A stretch of 64,000 nt of DNA from Flavobacterium sp. N1736 (lineage in GTDB: Bacteria > Bacteroidota > Bacteroidia > Flavobacteriales > Flavobacteriaceae), in the NCBI RefSeq assembly GCF_025947065.1, contig NZ_CP109994.1, positions 1,860,001 to 1,924,000 of the forward strand. Direction: 5' to 3'. A program made the position numbers and the translations under genes. Below the pieces are notes generated by a model. The model saw only the letters and a list, made by a program, of their open reading frames with translations, had not been told where the DNA came from and searched no databases. This document shows positions 63,155 through 64,000 of this stretch, piece by piece. Each line of letters begins with the position of its first letter. Position 1 is the first letter of the stretch.

Positions 63155-64000
63155 TTACTTAATAACTAACTCCATCTGAATATTACAACGTTTATAAGGT
63201 GTTGGCAAACCAGAAACTTTCTCGAAACCTAATTTATGATACAAATTAATTGCGGGTTTAAGGATTGTATTGCTTTCCAGATATAACTTTGAAGCGCCCA
63301 GTTCTTTCGCTTTTTTTACGATTGCCTCGCCAAGAAGCCAGCCAATACTTTTTCCCTGCGCTTTTGGAGAAACCGCCATTTTTGCCATTTCAAAATCATA
63401 CGTTTCATGATTCATTTTAATGAGAGCGCAAACACCAACGGGTTCATTTTGATATAAAGCAACCAGAATTTTTCCGCCTTTATCCAAAATATATTCCTTC
63501 GGATTATCCAAAGCTTTATAATCTGCTTCTTCCATTTCAAAATAGGTTGATATCCATTCTACATTTAAAGCCTTAAAAGCTTCCTGATATTCAGGTGTAT
63601 AATCTACAATTTGAACATCTTGGCTTTCACGTATTTTTTTCTGTTCATTCACCCTTTTAAATAGTGATTTTTGCTCCAGTAAAAATTCCCATTCTTCAAG
63701 AGCAGCCCATAAATTATGATTTGATTCAGAAATTAGAGATTCTACAGCTGCTTCAACATCAATACATTGCAATTTAATTTTCTGAGACAGAATTAATCCC
63801 TGATCCGTCAAAGCTACGATGTTTCTGCGTTTATCGGTAGTTTTCAGGTTATTATCCTGCACAAGTCCGGCAGCAATCATTTCCTGAACAATTTTACTTA
63901 CTGAAGGCTGCGAATGTCCAATTTCATTTGCGATTTCAGTAATCGTAATTTCTCGTTCCTCTGTAAGCGTGTAAAAAACCGGAAACCATTTCGGCAAAAA
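63155..64000 (-). CDS. MarR-type HTH fused to GNAT acetyltransferase (5' end beyond window)
   Basis: At least 281 residues; the frame is open to the window edge so the start is not seen. The MarR winged helix (EREITITEIANEIGHSQPSV, SKIVQEMIAAGLVQDN, DKRRNIVALTDQGLILSQKI) is followed at ~130 by a GNAT domain (VALYQNEPVGVCALIKMNHE, MAKMAVSPKAQGKSIGWLLG with the acetyl-CoA loop, NLYHKLGFEKV). Fusions of these two domains are known in bacteria. Substrate unknown. Confidence 0.9.
   Translation of the reverse strand, partial: FLPKWFPVFYTLTEEREITITEIANEIGHSQPSVSKIVQEMIAAGLVQDNNLKTTDKRRNIVALTDQGLILSQKIKLQCIDVEAAVESLISESNHNLWAALEEWEFLLEQKSLFKRVNEQKKIRESQDVQIVDYTPEYQEAFKALNVEWISTYFEMEEADYKALDNPKEYILDKGGKILVALYQNEPVGVCALIKMNHETYDFEMAKMAVSPKAQGKSIGWLLGEAIVKKAKELGASKLYLESNTILKPAINLYHKLGFEKVSGLPTPYKRCNIQMELVIK

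Noticed and set aside
1..64000. tRNA or rRNA genes
   Set aside because: No T-loop (GTTCRA) context with matching acceptor stems and no rRNA-like conserved blocks were seen.

Overview
The window is an AT-rich chromosomal segment from a Bacteroidota member, most likely Flavobacterium or a close relative. Supporting signs are Bacteroidota-type promoters (TTTG at -33, TAnnTTTG at -7), N-termini typical of the phylum, TTG starts, dispersed palindromic repeats between genes, and gene families common there (GH130 with a GT4 fusion, PepSY-like secreted proteins, alginate-export porins, AsmA/Mla clusters). The genus is inferred; no rRNA or tRNA gene is visible.

Layout. 1-9.2 kb: end of an amidohydrolase, an alginate-export-type porin, a 2H phosphoesterase, an AraC regulator, two short-chain dehydrogenases, two paralogous secreted PepSY-like proteins and a LytS/LytR-type two-component system. 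9.4-15.2 kb: a divergent tolC / RND permease / adaptor operon whose permease gene carries a one-base frameshift. 15.5-20.6 kb: accessory island with a DUF4160 gene, a DUF2442-XRE-HhH fusion and a three-gene unknown cassette. The cassette is bracketed by inverted copies of a ~95-bp conserved non-coding element. 20.8-36.4 kb: a metal-efflux operon (OmpR-type regulator, sensor kinase, TolC-like protein, adaptor, CzcA-like HME-RND pump) whose pump gene is split by a 7,894-bp mobile element.

That element (25969-33862) is the most striking feature. It has 30-bp perfect terminal inverted repeats, an 8-bp TTAGAAAA target duplication and an ISXO2/IS1595-type transposase. Its cargo includes a Panacea-domain gene paired with a two-TM protein (candidate toxin-antitoxin), a zinc-ribbon/winged-helix two-gene operon, an exported protein, another zinc-binding protein, small unknown genes, two look-alike small ORFs near the cargo ends, and a ~130-nt structured DNA segment. 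Removing the element and one target copy restores a 1034-codon pump frame.

36.6-47.2 kb: SRPBCC and cupin proteins, a HicAB toxin-antitoxin pair, a zinc-type alcohol dehydrogenase homologue, and a TetR-controlled intact tripartite RND operon with a 37-aa membrane ORF between pump and outer-membrane factor. Five TAAC-N3-(G/A)TA palindromes around the regulator look like its operators. 47.3-50.3 kb: a 150-bp tandem repeat block and small metabolic or stress genes. 50.5-54 kb: GH130 phosphorylase plus GT4 fusion. 54-63.1 kb: tetR-fabF, an MlaE/F/D-type lipid transport operon followed by AsmA, an iron-permease-like protein and an FAD oxidoreductase. The window ends in a MarR-GNAT fusion gene running off the right edge.

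Of three RND efflux systems, one is interrupted by the mobile element and one is frameshifted; only the TetR-linked pump is intact.
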